DNA from: Pyrocephalus nanus
Lineage: Eukaryota > Chordata > Aves > Passeriformes > Tyrannidae
Assembly (NCBI GenBank): GCA_038380795.1
Contig: CM076275.1
Span: 7,907,001-7,971,000 of the forward strand
Direction: 5' to 3'
Length of the DNA stretch: 64,000 nt
Below are positions 23,801 to 36,700 of the stretch, in pieces. Every line of letters begins with the position of its first letter. Within the stretch, counting starts at the first letter, position 1. Made by a program: the position numbers and the translations under genes. The notes below the pieces were generated by a model. The model saw only the letters and a program-made list of their open reading frames with translations, was not told the origin of the DNA and did no database searches.

Positions 23801-25781
23801 GGAATTACTTCCAACTCAATGTTATTAGGTGGTTTGAAAATCTCTGTTGGGAAGATTGAGTTTTATCTGGACCCAGATGCCCCAGTCTACAGGGTTAAGG
23901 GAGCTTCACCCTTGACTTCACCTGGAGTAGGTAGGGATTTTTGGTGATCAGCCTCACAAGCCCATCTGCCACCTGCAGAGTCATCTCTAACAGAAGCTCA
24001 AATTCCATCTTTTATGTCCCTGAATGTGGAGCCAAATTCTGCTCTAAGGAGCATTGCCTCCCAGCTAACTCTGCAGTGACAAGGAACAGAGTCCAAATCA
24101 CTAGAAAAAAAGAGCCTGGATAAGAATTGTTGGTCTGGTTGTCCCCTCTTTGCTTCATTAACCCAGGCTGCTGCCCTATATTCCATTCCTAGCCTGCTCA
24201 ATTGCTGGTTTACCTTTTAAGGCTGAAGATGATGCAGTCAGGCAGAGAGATGCTGAGTGGGATCTCCTGAACAAAGGCACCACGGTTAATGACCCAGCAC
24301 GGCCTGGCAAGGCAGTAATGACCGTGCTGGAAGGCAGCAGCCCAGCACCAGCTGTCGCCTGCATTGTGCAACAGATGGGGGTGGGAGGTTCATCAGACAC
24401 AACATCATTAGGGCTTTGGCCATGAACCAAGAGTGGGTTAAAGTGAGTGAGAAAGGCTCCAAAGTCAGCTATGCTGGGAGCAAAGTGGCATCGAGGATGC
24501 TTCATCTCCCCAGTGCAGAGAACCGCTTCAGAGGGTTGGGAGACTTCAGTGGTCACAAGAAGGAAAGTTTAGGGTACAAAAAAGAAAGAGACTGAGCTGG
24601 TGGTGTCTTCAGAGCCAGCCAGGAGTCAGAGGGGAGAAGGGATGGATGAGAAGCTGGGGCTGGTACCCGCCTTGCGTTGACAGGCACTGTGTCCCTGGAC
24701 CTCTTCAAACTCCCCTTTGTGCTTTGAGCAGCTGCAACTGGAAATTTGCTGAGCCCCAAGCCCTGCTCTGTTCTCAAACAAAGAAATCCTGAGGTTAGGA
24801 ACAACAGCTGTTTGGTCTCCTGGCCAGGGTGATCTGGGCCAGGCACCAGGACTCTGAAGCTGTGTGGTGCCAAATGTCTTCGGGGAGAGTTAAACAAAGT
24901 GTCCTCATCTATAGAGCTTTGGTTCGTGGGGGAAAGTCAGGTAGCCGAGAGGCAGGATAAAGTGTCATTTGCAGTTTTGTGTGTGCAACTGGTCTGACAA
25001 GAGCTGGAAGCCTGCAAGGACTCTGGGAATAACTATGGAGAGCATCTGGTGGGTCCCTGCGGCTACAGTGTCTCACTTGTCGCCTTTGGTCACTTCACTG
25101 TGACCAGCATACAAAATGTGTTTTGCAAAATGCAAATCATTTTACCAGCATTTCTCTATGCACCTGAGAAATGGGTCTGTCTTTACAAAGAGGAGAACAA
25201 CATGACTCCATGTGAAAATGGAACAATTCAGAGTAATCAGGTCCACTACTGAGGGGAAAAAAATAATTTTTTTTTAAGGTGCCTTTTTCATATTTCCCTC
25301 ACTTTTGCTGCAGAAAAAAATCGTGAGACTGGGAGCAGACCAGACCCCAAACAAAACACAGTGGCAGGCATTTGTCTGTAAAAACCTACAAAACAAATTC
25401 ATAACCTTTATTGTTTGCAGCCAGACAGGCATTAGAGGTGTCTTAGTGCTGTCCTGCAGCAACAGAGGTGAATTATTCTGCCAGGAGGTGTCAGGAAGCA
25501 CTCTTGAGCTTCTTGGAATTAATTAACACATGTCCATGGTAACCCTGAACTCCCTGTCAAGAATATGTGGCCTTGCTTGCTGTGAATAACACTTAGATGA
25601 TGATTTAAGCAGCATTTTCTGTTCCTTTTGCCTTTGTCCTCTGAGCCAGGCTCTTCTGTGTCTCAGGGACCTGAAGGCACCCTCCAGCATTTTTAATGTC
25701 TCTTCCAGGCAAAGAGGCACTCATGTGCGCATAAAGAACAGAGGAATGTGCCTAAAGCCCTCTCCACGCTCCGCTAACTAA
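20816..25781 (+). CDS. SPINK1-like: Secreted Kazal-type serine protease inhibitor, SPINK1-like, four exons, complete
   Basis: Coding exons are 20816-20870, 22348-22388, 22993-23105 and 25709-25781, joined by GT-AG introns of 1477, 604 and 2603 bp. They encode 93 residues. Residues 1 to about 19-21 are a signal peptide (start [10 protein letters not shown]), followed by a short propeptide-like linker. The Kazal domain spans residues 33-84 with cysteines at 35, 44, 52, 63, 66 and 84. The spacing C-x8-C-x7-C-x10-C-x2-C-x17-C fits the family. The residue two after the second cysteine, the P1 reactive-site position in Kazal inhibitors, is Arg46, so trypsin-like targets are predicted. The usual CGTDG motif reads CGTDD here. 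Nine residues follow the last cysteine, where many SPINK proteins end. The ATG has A at -3 and lies about 60 bp after a likely transcription start. The exon phases match the usual SPINK architecture. Family membership is firm. The exact orthologue (SPINK1 or another avian SPINK) is inferred from the signal peptide and size. Confidence 0.93.
22311..22347 (+). promoter_or_regulatory. (CT)n polypyrimidine tract and splice acceptor of SPINK exon 2
   Basis: A CT-repeat of about 20 bp followed by CCCCACTCTTTCTCTAG forms an unusually long polypyrimidine tract just before exon 2 at 22348. It is a microsatellite, so its length may vary between individuals. Confidence 0.7.
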
Positions 25782-25840
25782 GAGACGCAACCTTTCTGGA
25801 GAGGAGACCACAAAGCTGTCCCTCACCTGAAGAAACTCCT

Positions 25841-25846
25841 AATAAA
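25841..25846 (+). terminator. Polyadenylation signal of the SPINK gene
   Basis: AATAAA occurs 60 bp after the TAA stop at 25779-25781. This is the usual position for cleavage at about 25860, and it gives a very short 3' UTR of about 80 nt, as is common in SPINK transcripts. It is the first AATAAA after the stop. Confidence 0.8.
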
Positions 25847-25864
25847 GTGGAAGCATTACCATGT

Positions 25865-26396
25865 CGTGCTTTGGGATTTCTTACACACACAGCAGGCCCC
25901 TTTCCCTGACACTTATAGTACCTTCCTGAAAAATATGGCTTGTTCTGGTTATGTCCATACAGAGCTGCAGGGATATGCTCGAGGAGAGAGCCAGGCTTAG
26001 CAAGGAGGTTCATTTTTGCATCAAGAATTTTGTTTTTCTTTCCTAAACTTCCAGCATCCATGCAATAGGAGATTTTAGCATTCTCATCACTTGCGATTGT
26101 GTTTGTTAATTACAGGGCATTAAAGCCCTTACTCTGGAGTCTTTGCCAGGAGGAAGAGTCCAACAAGTCATCTCCACGCTGACATACTTCCAGCCTTGTC
26201 CATATGCCCCATCACATGGTCCCTGTGCACCAAGAGTCACCAGCCTCAAACTTGTCCTGCAGATCACAGCTACCCAGTGCCTCAAAAAACCCAAAAAGCT
26301 CCATTTTTCTAGGCAAAAATCTTTTTGTTTCTCTTAGTGGCCTTGGTGAGCTTTGCTGCTGGTACCAGGGGCTGGCAGGAGAGGACATGCCCTTCC
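25865..26396. other. Interval between the SPINK 3' end and a CR1 fragment
   Basis: Unique-looking sequence with no exon or repeat recognised. Confidence 0.5.
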
Positions 26397-27050
26397 AAGA
26401 AGAACCTGGGGGTGCTGGTGGATGAGTGGCTGGACATGAGCCAGCAATGTGCACTTGCAGCCCAGAAACCAACTGTGTCCTGGCTGCATCAGAAGAAGAG
26501 TGAGCAGTGGGTTAAAGGAGGGGATTCTTCCCCTCTGCTCTCATGAGACCCCACCTGCAGTGCTGTGTCCAGCTCTGGGACCCCCAACATTAGAAGGATA
26601 TGGACCTGTTGGAGCAAGCCTAGAGGAGGCCAAGAAGGTGCACCAAGGGCTGGAGCATCTCTGCAGTGGAGACAGGCTGAGAGTGCTGAAGTGTTCAGCC
26701 CAGAGAAGGCTCCAGGGAGACTCTAGAGCCTCTTCCAATACTTAAAGGGACTCCAAGAGAGCAGAACAGGTACTTTTTATGAGGGCCTGGAGTGACAAGA
26801 CAAGGGGGAATAGCTTCAAATTGACAGAGGACAGGGTTGGGTTAAATATTGGAAGATTTTTTTTTACAGTGAGGGTGATGTGATACTGGTTGCCCGGAGA
26901 AGTTGTGGATGCCCCATCCCCACAAACACTCAAGGTCAGGCTGCCGGGAGCAACCTGGTCTAGCGGGAGATGTCCCTGCCCATGGCATGGGGGTTGGACC
27001 AGACGCCCTTTAAAGGTCCCTCCCAGCCCAACCCATTCTGTGATTCTGTG
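26397..27050 (+). mobile_element. CR1 LINE fragment, 3' end of ORF2 and 3' tail
   Basis: Sense-strand sequence follows the end of avian CR1 ORF2. It includes segments encoding the reverse-transcriptase C-terminus, then stretches such as GAGACCCCACCTGCAGTGCTG and AGAAGTTGTGGATGCCCC, and ends with ATTCTGTGATTCTGTG. That end is the CR1 3' terminal repeat, which CR1 has in place of a poly(A) tail. Internal deletions and stops make it a dead, 5'-truncated copy of about 650 bp. The tail lies directly against the CpG island. Confidence 0.93.
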
Positions 27051-27400
27051 GCTCCGCGCGGCGCCCGGCGCGGCAGGACGCGGAGTGCGGGTCCCTGGAT
27101 GGAGAGCGGGAGGAGGTTTCGGCACTGGAGGCCGCTGTTGCTCCGCCGCAGCCGGCGCCGCTGCCGCTGCCGGAGCCGAGCCCGCATCTGGATCCCGCAT
27201 CTGTATCCCGCAGCTGGATCCCGCAGCTGGGGCCCGCAGCTGGCGGGGGGTTCCCGGCCGGGCGGGCGCGCATCGGGGCTGGCGGTGCTGCTCCTCCCAG
27301 CCCCGGCAGGAGGCTGGACCCGCTGAGGGAGGGTAGCCGAGGTGCTCTCGGCCTCACCGCATCCCTGTTCCTCACGCCCCGGGACCCACAGGCAGGTTTG
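27050..27400. promoter_or_regulatory. CpG island with a 13-bp tandem repeat, possible promoter
   Basis: Base composition changes sharply at 27050 to CpG-dense, G+C-rich sequence that fades by about 27400. It is the densest CpG cluster I see in the window. Inside, 27181-27245 holds five tandem 13-bp units of the form CCCGCATCTGGAT or CCCGCAGCTGGGG. Open frames of 100-190 codons appear on both strands here simply because stops are rare in such DNA. CpG islands commonly mark promoters, but I cannot link this one to a gene. No clear splice donor follows, and the SPINK gene ends 1.2 kb upstream. Confidence 0.55.
27181..27245. repeat. Minisatellite, five 13-bp units
   Basis: Five consecutive units start at 27181, 27194, 27207, 27220 and 27233. 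Each begins CCCGCA and differs from its neighbours at one to three positions. The first two read CATCTG and the last three read CAGCTG, so the array looks as if it grew in two steps. CAGCTG is also an E-box. Confidence 0.85.
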
Positions 27401-30400
27401 CGGGGAGCTCATGCTCCGCCCGGGAGGCCACAAGGACAGGAATGGTCCCGGTGGGTCTGCCCTGCACTGGAGGGATGTGTCTGTGTTGACACTGGCACAG
27501 TCCTGCCAGCTGTTCCCTGGGGAGCTGGGCATTCCACTGCTTTTGCCAAAGGGCTGTTGTGAGTCAACACAAAACAGTTTGGGACAGAGCAGAGTGGGAG
27601 GTCAAATCCTCTTGAGGTTCCTAAGAATCATAGCCCTTGAGTAAATGGCCATACTTGGGGCAAGCCAAACGCTTTGTTCTTAGCAGCTCCTGAACTTCAC
27701 TGTGTTTAGAAAGATAAGTTCTCTTTATGAAGAAGTGGCTAAAACATACACATACTAAAAAAAGGCATGATCGAGCTGAGAGAGCTCCAGAACTCACTTG
27801 AAATTTCTAATGCAATCAGATGCAGCTGGAGTGGGGGGGAACACAGGCTCCTCTTCCCAGATCTGCCAACAAGTCTGTGATCGAGGGAGATATGAAAAAC
27901 GACTCATTTTGCCCATATGTAAAATTATTGCACTACAGGTGGTAGCCCCAAATAGGCTTGGGACTTTGAATTGTCTTGACATCTTTGCACACAGGGAATC
28001 CTGGAAAGATATCTCCCACAGCTGGGATATCGCTGATTCTGCTGCATCATGAGAAACAGAGCACAGCTTTTACCACGAGAGATCACTGTAAGTGAGGCTG
28101 GCAGGGGGAAAGCTGAGCCCTTTCATGCAGTTCACTCACTGCTCTTGTACTTTGTGGCATGGCTAAACCCAGCCTGGCTCCAAACTCATCCAAATTGGTT
28201 TCTTCCACTCAGTAGAACACTGGGAAGATTGCACTGAGGCCAGCTTATGCCAAGCAAAACATCTTTTCTGCCCATGCCATTTGTGGGAAACATCACCCAG
28301 TATTAGCCAAGAGCGTTTCTTCAATGAAGTGAGGTGCTGACCGAGCCTGCAAAACAGCAGGTCTCGTCAGCCGCATGGCTGAGCGCAGCCTGCATCTCCC
28401 CAGGCACTCTTCTGACGAGAACTGGCATTCCTGCTAAATGTCAGCCACATCCATTCCACAGCAAGGTCCATATCAGGCTTGACATCATGGGAAGCAGCAG
28501 GGCAAGGGCTGCTCTGTAGGCACTGCACAGTGGGGACGTATCAGGCAGAACCAGCGGCAAGTTTCCAGAAGGGAATGGGTCCTGTACATACTTGAGTTTT
28601 GGCTTGAACAAGGGCAAATCTGAGGAAGCTTTAGCAGGTGCAAAGGTGTTTCACTGACCCCTAGGCTGGGTTTAGTTTAGACTCATCCTCAAAAGCCAGT
28701 TTTCTGCTCCCATAAGGATTCTTCCCTGAAGCCAAGGAGGGGAACATTTCATCCCAGCCGCTCCTCTGTCATGTGATCACCAGCAGAGCTGGAGCTGTCC
28801 TGCCAGCAGCCAGCCTGACTTTTCTGAGGCATCACTTTGCTTCCCTGTGTTTCCGTGATGCTGTTTCCAGTGCTGGTGAGATGTCAGGGATTGGAAGAGT
28901 AAGGGGAGGAAGGGTAAAGGCTTCAGTTCTTGGTTTCTTTGTCTGCCTAAATAGCTGCCACCTTTCAGGCTCCTTCCAAGGGCAGCATTTCTAGTGTTGT
29001 GTTTGGGAGAGACCTGAATGCATTTTGAATGATGCAACTGGGTAAAAACAGGGTTTCTTTAAATTCAGACTTTTCTGCCAGCAAAAATTCTTGTAAAATT
29101 CAGCTGGGGAAGCCCTTCCCCCTCTGCCTGCTGGAACACTTTCCTGAAACTCCCGCCTGGGAGGCAATATCTATTTCCATTGCCAGTGGCATTTGACTTC
29201 ATAATGTCATGATAGCAAACTGTGAATTCAGCTTTAGAACTGGACTAAGGGACTTTAATGAAATGCAGTGCCCCAGCTGAGAAGCTCTGGATTTCTGGTA
29301 GTTGCAAAATATGCGTGTTTCCAGGCCTGTTTGGAAGAGGCAGTTTTGGCATCACCTTTACCCACTGCAGCCTTCCCCGGACTTCCTCTGATAAGCAGGC
29401 TTCTATTTTAGCCATGTTTTCAGCATCAGGTTGGTTTTTCTAGTCTGAAAATAAGCAGAGCCTTCCTCAGATTTTCTGCAGCTGCCGGAGGGCACTTTCT
29501 ATGGGGTGTGTTCAGTTTCAGGAGGCTTGCTTTTGGGGAGCTGAATTAAACCCGGTTTGGCAGGTTGGCAAAGAGAGCTCCCCTTTCCAGACACCCCAAG
29601 GGAACCCCCCTGCAGCCGATGAAAGGATCCTGTGTGTTATGATGCTGCCACATGCCACCTCCTGGATCTGGCCTTTGGCAAAGGATGCAGACAGCGGTGT
29701 CCCCGTGCCCAGAGCAGGGCAGAGATCCAGAGCCTGCTCTCCTTGATGGGCACACAACCACTTCAGCTGCTGCTGTTGTGACAACCTCGACAAGAGATGT
29801 CAGGAGTGCCAGCAAATGCAAACAGTTTTGTCATGGTGGAGAGGCAGCTGCCAGCCCAGCGCAGCAGCACCGCTGTGGCAGAGGGTCACGCTGCCAAGCT
29901 TGAGGCCACGGAAGGAGATACCAATTGGTTCCACCCCAATAGGAAATGACAGTGTTAACACTCTGCAAAGGAAAAGTCTGACTGAAATGGAAGGATGCTT
30001 TTAAACTGCAAATTTCCTTTCATCTAAACCACAGCTCAGGCTACATTGGGGAAAAGCTGTCCTTGGCAAATGTATGGGAATGAGCTGGAAGTGGCTCTGC
30101 ACCGATACAGACGGACTGTCCCCAGGGCTTAGTGGGGCTGTAGCGGGATCATCGCTAAATAAGAGAGCGGACACTTCTCACTGGAGGGCTGAAACCACCC
30201 TGATAACCACAGACATGGCACAAATAGCCACAACTAGAGCTGCACACTTGAAGCGAGATCTCAGCTTTTGCTTTCTAATGTCTCTGAGCTGTTACAGAGA
30301 AGTCAGATGACAGTAACAGTTTGTATTTCTCTCTATCAAAAGACAGTAAGCTTCCAGGAATCAGGAGCATCCGAAGTGCTCTGCGGCCAGCACAGACAGC

Positions 30401-33400
30401 AAGGCAGCACTGCCAACATTTCAACACTATTTTCTGGCCTTTATCCTCCATCGGGCACACTCCACTTACAGCAAGGACAGGAGGGGCTGGAAGTGCCAGC
30501 TCTGCATGGTGCTGGCACGTGAAGCTGGATTCCTTGCGCTCTGCACACTGTCGGAGACCTCCCGGCACTGCAGTCAGCATTAGCACTGCGGGTGGATTCA
30601 ATTCTGCTTCCTTCCAGCTAAGCAGCACAGCTCCTGGAAAGCTCCCAGGCAGAGGTCCTGTCCTTCACCTATGCCAGAACAATAACCTGTTGTTGTAGCA
30701 GGGCTCAACAGGACTGTAGGCTTTTTCCAAAAACTTAAGGGCTTTGCTGCCTGCAGAAGGGTGCCACAAATAGAAAATCATGTGTGCAGTTTAACTCAAG
30801 GGGCTGCTGGCCTCTGGGAGAAGGTTGGATCCTTCCTGGCATACCCTGGCATGGAGTCATGTAGCGATCCACCCCCACACCTGCGTGGTGGGGTGCTGGG
30901 AAGCTCTCCTTTGCTGGCAGATGGTGTAATGTGGCTTGAAGCCACAAAGACATTAGGTCAGTGCAAGTGTCCAGCTTGCAGGTGGCATCACTCTCATGGA
31001 CCAAGATCTGATGCGTTAATCAGAGACCCCCTATCAGCTCTTTTTTCTGAAGTCATTATCCACAAGGAGAAGGATGCAGCAGCCCTGCCTACACACCCTG
31101 TCACATGCTCTGAGGCCCCGTGTCCCCCAGTAATGCCCTCACAGGTGCAAATGGTGTTTAACTCCAGTGGTAGGATGCCCTGACCTGAAAACAAAAGCCA
31201 GGACACCACAAGTTGGGCACATCAGAGGCTGAAACAGGGTGGGGAAAGAGCCAAGGCAAGGCAGAAGCATCAGGCAAGGCACAGCTGGGGCAGACAAAGG
31301 TGTCCCACAGCCCTTGCACCAGTGGCCACATGCTAGTTCAAAGGCAGGGAGTGAGTTAATGCACACAGCAGTGAGATGGCACAAATGACTGATTTTGTGT
31401 AGCAGTGCCAGTGGATATAGAGGAGCTCTGGATCCGGCCCCAGCAAGGCACCACAGGGAGCTGCACCAACATCACTGCAGCTGCTACTGGGCTGAAAGTG
31501 TTTCTGGCCGCCCCTGCACTTGGGCAGAAGTTGTTCTTCCCTCATCCCACTCCTGGTCACAAGCACACAGGAATTTGGTAACCAAAGGGATTGTTCAGTG
31601 CACATTTCCAAGGGTATGGAGATAGGAAGAGGTCACTTTCCTGGCCTCTGCTGGCCTTCCTGGCTGGTTCAGGACACACCTGCATTGTTCCCAGCCAGTG
31701 GCAACACAGTAAGGAAGAACAGCATTTGCACCAGGACTTAAGCTCCTCTCCTCCATCTGACAGCAGAACCCACACAGTGCAGGAAGGGAGTAGAGGTCTT
31801 GGCCTGCCAGTGGGGATGGGATGTTCTACAGAACAGGACACATTCATCCTATTTGGAAGGCTCTGGGAAACATCCAGACTGGATTGCAGTGTCTTAACTA
31901 AATAAAGCCAGCGTGGGACAGAGCCCCACACTTCTGCCCTCCAGCCCTTCCCTGGCCACTGGCTGCCCCCATTCCCTGAGATCAGCCACCCTTATTCAAC
32001 AAGAGCTTTTAATTCTGGTGCTCAGAAGCAGTCACTAACAGCCTGAGCTTTCCAGTTTGCTGGAAGTGTGAGAGAGATGTGTAGAGCATATAAACTAAGA
32101 TGGAGTTCAATATCAAGGTCTTTCCCTGGAAAAACTGAAAGATTAAGCATAAACTGGTTTGGTCATCGTGAGTGCACTATTATTTCTGCTGTTCCTTCAT
32201 AGTCCAGAGCCAAAAATACCCCCAAGTTCTTGCCAAAGGAAAGCAACTACCTGGTTATAGGTAACTTCCCAAAATGCAATTAAAAAGAGATCTATTGAGC
32301 TCTGTAGGCACTGGGACAGACAAGCATCTTCTAGTTCCAACTCTGACATGTTCCCTATCCTGATCCAATTATTTTTCAAGATAAATCCTGCCTTGGAGGC
32401 AGCTAATTGACTTCTAAGGCAAGTCCATGCTTTTCCAGCTCTCTTACAGGTGAAGTGAGAGCTTTGGCCTAAACAGGACATCTGGACAAGAACACATATG
32501 TTTATAAGTTTCTGTTTATATAGTTCAGCTGCCATTCTCAAAAATATGGCCTATGAGAGCAAAGTCACCCACAATAACAAGTTCCCACAGCAAGAGCACT
32601 TTCCCATGCATTCAAGTTCCTGTTCATTGGGGCATGGTATGTACAGCCTCCACACTTCATCACTTTCAGGAATTTGTGCCTATTTTAAGCCCATAATTCC
32701 TACTTACTTCTGGAAAACACTACTTGGCTAATCCACCAAAATTCAAGCAAAGGAAATGAGCTCCAAGGTCTTCAAGGAGACTGTGAGTGCTGGAAACAGT
32801 GTGGCTGCAATTCTGAAACCCATGAAGTTTTCCTCATCCAAACTCCTGATCCATATATATATTGACCAGAAAGATCCTAAACAAAGTGAAAGCTGGAAAA
32901 CAGCACCTTTGTCACATTATGCTTGGGTAACCCAGCAAAGCTGCTGTCATACACCTGCAGGGTCATCATACCAGCTCCCACACTCCTCTTCTGCTACTAT
33001 TCAAAGCACTTGATTTTAGAGAAACCTTCAAGCAAGCCCTTGACTCCAGGTCAACAGCCTGGCACGTGTGCTCTGCACAAAAGGGTCAGCACCACTCCCT
33101 GCCCCTGCTTGCCTTGCACACATTTGGCTGCACCATGAGAAATGAGCCAGAAATCAGACTGGGGCACAAAGAGTAGCCACACAAGCTGTTTTGCTTCAGC
33201 TGAGATAAGGCCAGAGACCAAAAGGAACCTCAGAGAGAAACTAAAAATATCACTGCAAATTTGTAGCCTGGCAATGTGCCTAATTAGGCATTGCCCACAT
33301 CGAGAGGAGATATTCCTGTGAAAACCTGATGCTGGGTAACTCGCTGGCCAGCCTGTAGATGGGATCTTGCATAAACACCTGCCACTGGAAATCCAGGAGG

Positions 33401-33624
33401 GGAGATGTAACGGGAAGCGGCAGGAGGTACATAAATGTAATTTACTCTTCCTCTGATCAAGCGTGCTGAAGAATAGCTTGGCCGTGTTGAGACAGAGTGT
33501 GAAAACCACCTTGTCAATAGATAGAAATCATGGGGTTGTTGCACCAGTCAGGGCAAGAGTTTTATTTCTAGACCATCAAGGGAGAAATAATTCTTTAGAA
33601 AAATCAATGAAATTTAAATGAGTA
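27401..33624. other. Gene-poor interval downstream of the CpG island
   Basis: I see no exon with convincing frame and splice sites, and no repeat I can name. If the CpG island is a promoter acting on the + strand, downstream exons would lie here or further right. Confidence 0.4.
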
Positions 33625-33745
33625 CATAGGAATGGCTGTTCTAGCCCCAAAGGTCCATCTAGCCAGGCACTGTGCTTCCAGCACAATATGTCCTTCATCA
33701 AGAGAACAGAGCTGGGCAATTCCCAGAGGCACCATGAACATGGGA
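33625..33745 (+). repeat. Possible ancient amniote dispersed repeat
   Basis: The string AGGAATGGCTGTTCTAGCCC followed by CAAAGGTCCATCTAGCC resembles an old repeat found through reptile and bird genomes (form GACCAAAGGTCCATCTAGCC, then a GTGCTTCC-like stretch). Only about 60-120 bp are recognisable. The family name is not certain. Confidence 0.4.
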
Positions 33746-36700
33746 GATGTGTGGAAATGTGAACCGCCACACAATGGACTGCCATCCACTCATACCTTCC
33801 CAGTTCCCCCACATCCAACATCAAAACTAGGCTGTTTGGGTAGTTCTGCTGGTGGATCTGAGGGCCTGGCAACCCCTTTCACAGCCTCAGTTCAAGATCC
33901 TGACCAGGGACTCAGGGGTACCAAATCCCCATTGCCACAGCCAGGCAGGAATTATCTTGGCAGAGAGCTGCTTCTTGGATGGGGGGTCATATTCCCTTCT
34001 GTGTGGCTGAATACAGAGGGGCTTAACTGTCCCAGAAACCCATCTGGGTCATTTCAGCTGGGCTGGAGATCTCAGACCTATTCTGCCACCCCTCCTAAAA
34101 CCCAGGAATCAGAAAAATCTCTCTGTGCCATGGGAAAACTGGTGAGGTGTCTGGTGGGCTCCCACAATTTACAAGGAACCTGATTAGATACCAATAGGTG
34201 CTTTTCTCTCTTCACAGTTTCCATTCTCTTCTTAGCATTGAGCCACCAAGGTCTCAGCTCAAGATTTTGCTCTAAGAGCTGTTTCTGGCAGTGTCTGACT
34301 CTGCAGCTCTGGAGTTGAACCCTTCCAAAATGCCATCAACAGCTGTGCCATCTCTCTAATACCATGGTAATAACCACAAATTAATGCACTCATAAAAAAA
34401 TAAAGTTTGGAGGAGCCTAAGGAGCTCAGAGCTGTAGCAGGTGTTTTTCCCTTTCTTTTCAAAGACTTCTAGTAGTGGAATTTCAACAACTAAGAAACAA
34501 TTTCTCGTCATCTATGTCTTTCTGGTTTGGCTACAGTCGTGACATCTTCTCTTAGCCATGAAAGACACAGAGGAAAAAAATATTTGCTTCCTCTTTTCAG
34601 TAGCTTTTTACACATTGGAAGAGCTTCACACTTATCCTATTTTGCTTCAATCTTCAGTAAACAATTTTCTTTTACTCCATCTCCTGCTAGGTTGGATTTT
34701 CTCTCCTTCTCCCGGTTCCTACTGCTGTCTTCTATTCTTACCCCAGTCCAAAACTGAAATCTAATGCTGATGCTTGGGGTGAGCACCATCAAGCCTTTTC
34801 TACCAGTCTTCTCATAGGAGACTTTGACCTGCAAAGACCATGAATTATTCAGAGAAGTTTTTTGGCATTTCTGCTTCACTGACACACAACACAACACTGA
34901 TCATTTCACCTTTATAGCTCCTGGCAAAGTCTGTCAGACCTCGCCTCGCTCACAGCTACTCCTTTAACATCCTGAAAGCCTTTGGAGCACCCCACACTGA
35001 GACCTGGTGACTTCTTGCTCTTCCACCCCTAAAAACACAGCTTCAGCTTCTGGGATTGACAATACCTCTGTAAAGGAGATGTGAGACTTTGTCCTCCTGC
35101 TTTTTAATTGCTGTCCTTGCCCCAGGCAGATCCATGAAGTCACCAGCCGTGATGAAATCCTGCATTTCTCATGTCTGTAAATATTTTCTAAGATTTTATT
35201 TCCTCCTTAAGACTTCAAAAACTAGGTCAAAAAGAACAACTGGGATATTTAAGAATCAGGTTTGCCTTTGGCTTTTATGATCAAGGATGCTTTTAATATT
35301 GAATGCTCAGCTGTCAACATAAGGACTGACTTAATAATAAATGTCTGACATTTCAGTCATTATTCAGAGTTTCTAATCCTTCTCCTCCCTCTAGTCCCTG
35401 CCTGTTTACTGAAAGATTCACGTTGATGTTTGCACTGTGAGCCTGGGAGCTGAAACAGGAGCAAAGCTCCTCGTAAATACCCAGCAGCCTCTCCCCGTCC
35501 ACAAACCACTCCGGAAGGTCAGCAGCATGTGCAGGGGAGGAGAGGACGCCTGGGGAGGGCAGTGCTATGGGAACCTGCTAATAAACCCAGCACAGCAGTC
35601 AAGCCTGGGCTGGCTGCCACATGTGGATCAGCGCTAGCATGGTGCTCCACGGGAGGGAGAGCAGCCAGCTGGGCTTTGCTTTCGCTTTCCTCACTTTTGT
35701 GGGCTCCCACACCACTCCACAGGCTGTTTCCTTCTTCTTCTTGGCTTCTTTATTTCTTCTCCCTTTGCAGAAAAACTCGAGCTCAAGAAGAGCTTTCCAG
35801 CTTTTAGCAGAGCCTGCCTGTGACAACTTCCCACAGTGACCTGTGGCCACTGCAGCGTCACTACAAAGTGAGAGAGAACAAGCAGGAGGGGACAGATGCA
35901 TCCCCAGCACCCCTGCAGGTCATGCCTGAGACCTGTGAGACTCATACCACTCATGGGAAGGGACACTGGTGCTAGGTCATTGATTTTCATAAATCACATA
36001 ATAAATGTTTAGGTTACTTAATTTTTCCTCTCTTAGATGTAAGGTTCTGGCTCACTGCGTTCCATGTTTTGGGGATTTTTTTCCTTTTTTGTTGTAAATG
36101 GCAGCCTAATTATAATAATTTCATTGCCTCAAACTATTTGAAAGAAGTTGCTACATATAATTAGCTGCACTTAAATGAGAATAATGCCATATCTAATACC
36201 ATGGGACTCCATGGACACTGCAGGATGCAGTCCATGCTCTCTTAGCAGATACCTGAAAGGGTTAACACCAAAGCTTGCATCTGGGCCAAAATTCAAGTTT
36301 CCAGCAGCTTATTAGATCAGTTGTGCACCCTCTCCATCCCAGGAGACACGTGTTGTGCCCTGGGTATTTTTTGCTATATTTAGCAAAGCTAGAACAAGTT
36401 TTCCTGCAGGTAATTGCCCACCCCTCCGAAGGCACTGCAGGCTGGTTTCCAGCAGATCTGCAGCGTTCACATTATCCACTCAGGAGAAGGCAAAGAGCTA
36501 AATTCCTGGAAGTGTTTATTACGATTGGCTCATCTTGCCCATCTCACCGCAGCCTAACAGGCTCCCACCTTTCCTAATGAAAACCAAATTAAATCACATG
36601 TTGCTGTAGCTCCCACCCAGCTGCTTCCTGGGGGAGCCCACGTGGCCCTCAGCACAAGGCACTTGCAGACACACGTTTTCCCCAGGTCAGACTGTCAGAG

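Noticed and set aside
25305..25390. Possible last SPINK exon after TTTGCTGCAG
   Set aside because: It lacks the sixth Kazal cysteine at the right distance. The exon at 25709 supplies it in phase with correct spacing, a stop and a nearby AATAAA.
26960..27532. 190-codon frame on - and 118-148-codon frames on +
   Set aside because: They overlap the CR1 tail and the CpG island. Stops are rare in CpG-rich DNA, and all frames are Arg/Pro/Gly-rich.
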